Below the pieces are notes generated by a model that was not told where the DNA came from, did no database searches, and saw only the letters and a program-made list of their open reading frames with translations. 5,862 nt of DNA from Bacteroidota bacterium (GTDB lineage Bacteria; Bacteroidota; Bacteroidia; JACCXN01). The number at the start of each line of letters is the position of its first letter. The stretch's first letter is position 1. The stretch is from assembly GCA_013696965.1 (NCBI GenBank), contig JACCXN010000075.1, forward strand, positions 1-5,862. Direction: 5' to 3'. Positions 5,055 through 5,862 of this stretch are shown here, piece after piece. The translations under genes were made by a program, and so were the position numbers.

Positions 5055-5862
5055 ATGGACACAAAAAGTAAATTATATGTTATTTCAAGGCCTATAATAT
5101 TGGTATTTGCCATTATTTCTCTTTTCCTTGTATTGTTTGGAATGATGAATTTGAACCACCTGAATAAGTTTGAATCAAATATAAAATACATCAAAGAAAT
5201 TTCTTTTGAACAATTAATCCTGCTCAATACGATTAAGCACAATGCCGGATTGAGAAAGCTAAACATATTGTATTATTTGTTCAGCCAAGATCCCATTTCC
5301 AAAGAGGTTTACAAAGGAAATATTCATAATTATCATGATGAAAATGAAGAACATTATAAAAAATTAAACACCTTAATAACAAATGAAACGATTAGGCAAC
5401 AATTTGATGTTGTTCAAAAATCAAGAGGTGAGTATAATTTAAAAGCAGTTAAAACAATTGAATTATTCAAGAGTGATACAGGCGTGAATCCGCTTGAATA
5501 TGAAAAAACAGAACTTAGGCCTGTTTATACTCATTACATCAAAAATTTAAATGACCTTTCAATACTCATTATAACCAATTCATCAGAAACCATCGCCGCA
5601 ACACAGGAAGCAGTGGATAACAACAAAAGAATCATATATTTAATGCTTATCATAGGAATCCTGATTATTCTATTTTCCGTGAGGACTTTAGCCCGGGTCG
5701 TAAAAAAATTGAAATCAGATTATTCCTTGCTATCCAAATCACAATCAGCGTTACAGGTTTTATATAATGAATCAGAAGAAGAAGTTCAAAAACGTACCAA
5801 AGAACTCGTTACATTAAATATGGAGCTATACAATTTTAAGGAAATTGTAGAATTATCCGATA
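5055..5862 (+). CDS. Membrane sensor protein with 4HB-type input domain, 3' end outside window
   Basis: An open frame of 269 codons from ATG to the window edge with no stop. The frame is closed upstream by TAA at 5031-5033, and this ATG is the first after it. Residues 13-31 form a first membrane helix and 193-209 a second. Between them lie about 160 mostly helical residues, as in the four-helix-bundle sensor domains of bacterial kinases and chemoreceptors (4HB_MCP type), probably periplasmic. After TM2 there is a basic HAMP-like or linker stretch, then a coiled coil (about 215-262) with EVQKRTKELVTLNMEL, typical before PAS or kinase modules. The last visible residues, FKEIVELSD, look like the start of a PAS domain. 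A histidine kinase is most likely, but the catalytic part is not visible; a diguanylate cyclase is possible. It is transcribed away from kaiC. No Shine-Dalgarno sequence is evident. Confidence 0.85.
   Translation, partial: MDTKSKLYVISRPIILVFAIISLFLVLFGMMNLNHLNKFESNIKYIKEISFEQLILLNTIKHNAGLRKLNILYYLFSQDPISKEVYKGNIHNYHDENEEHYKKLNTLITNETIRQQFDVVQKSRGEYNLKAVKTIELFKSDTGVNPLEYEKTELRPVYTHYIKNLNDLSILIITNSSETIAATQEAVDNNKRIIYLMLIIGILIILFSVRTLARVVKKLKSDYSLLSKSQSALQVLYNESEEEVQKRTKELVTLNMELYNFKEIVELSD

Noticed and set aside
5039-5266. 75-codon open frame on the minus strand
   Set aside because: It lies antisense to the start of the membrane sensor gene, whose two membrane helices and coiled coil make a far better coding case.

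Overview
The window looks like an accessory region of an AT-rich, non-cyanobacterial bacterium. Bacteroidota is my best guess. The grounds are A/T-rich third codon positions, Lys/Asn/Ile-rich proteins, no Shine-Dalgarno sequence at the expected spacing before any of the four genes, and a PAS/HisKA kinase style common in that phylum. This is inference: there is no rRNA or other marker gene in the window.

Layout, left to right. Positions 1-424 hold a dense cluster of GC-rich palindromic repeats. The core is agggctacgcccc, present in both orientations. Two near-identical units of about 127 bp flank three tandem 49-50 bp units. On the minus strand, two copies of the core are followed directly by T-runs, so they look like intrinsic terminators for the operon to the right. 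Positions 499-4152 carry a three-gene minus-strand operon transcribed kaiC -> kaiB -> soluble PAS/PAS histidine kinase. Positions 4153-5054 contain no intact gene but do hold debris: a frameshifted relic of a histidine-kinase C-terminus on the plus strand, a frameshifted fragment of an unknown gene on the minus strand, and a strong hairpin. From 5055 to the right edge runs the start of a second, membrane-bound sensor protein on the plus strand, cut by the window end.

How the genes may work together. KaiC is a double-domain RecA/DnaB-type ATPase and autokinase. It keeps both Walker A motifs, both catalytic Glu pairs and two adjacent phospho-acceptor serines, Ser425-Ser426. KaiB is the thioredoxin-like fold-switching partner that binds the CI ring. 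No kaiA lies in the window, and KaiC lacks a long KaiA-binding tail. This fits the KaiB-KaiC systems outside cyanobacteria, which are described as hourglass-like timers or stress/energy sensors rather than self-sustained clocks. The kinase, 5 nt downstream of kaiB, is the obvious candidate output. It has two PAS domains, a coiled coil and complete HisKA and HATPase_c motifs, but no receiver domain and no membrane segment. Its response regulator must be encoded elsewhere.

The most notable points are the compact kaiC-kaiB-kinase operon, a KaiB whose C-terminus is shortened and differs at two positions known to control fold switching in cyanobacterial KaiB, the palindromic repeat cluster that seems to supply terminators, and the sensor-kinase decay zone upstream of kaiC.
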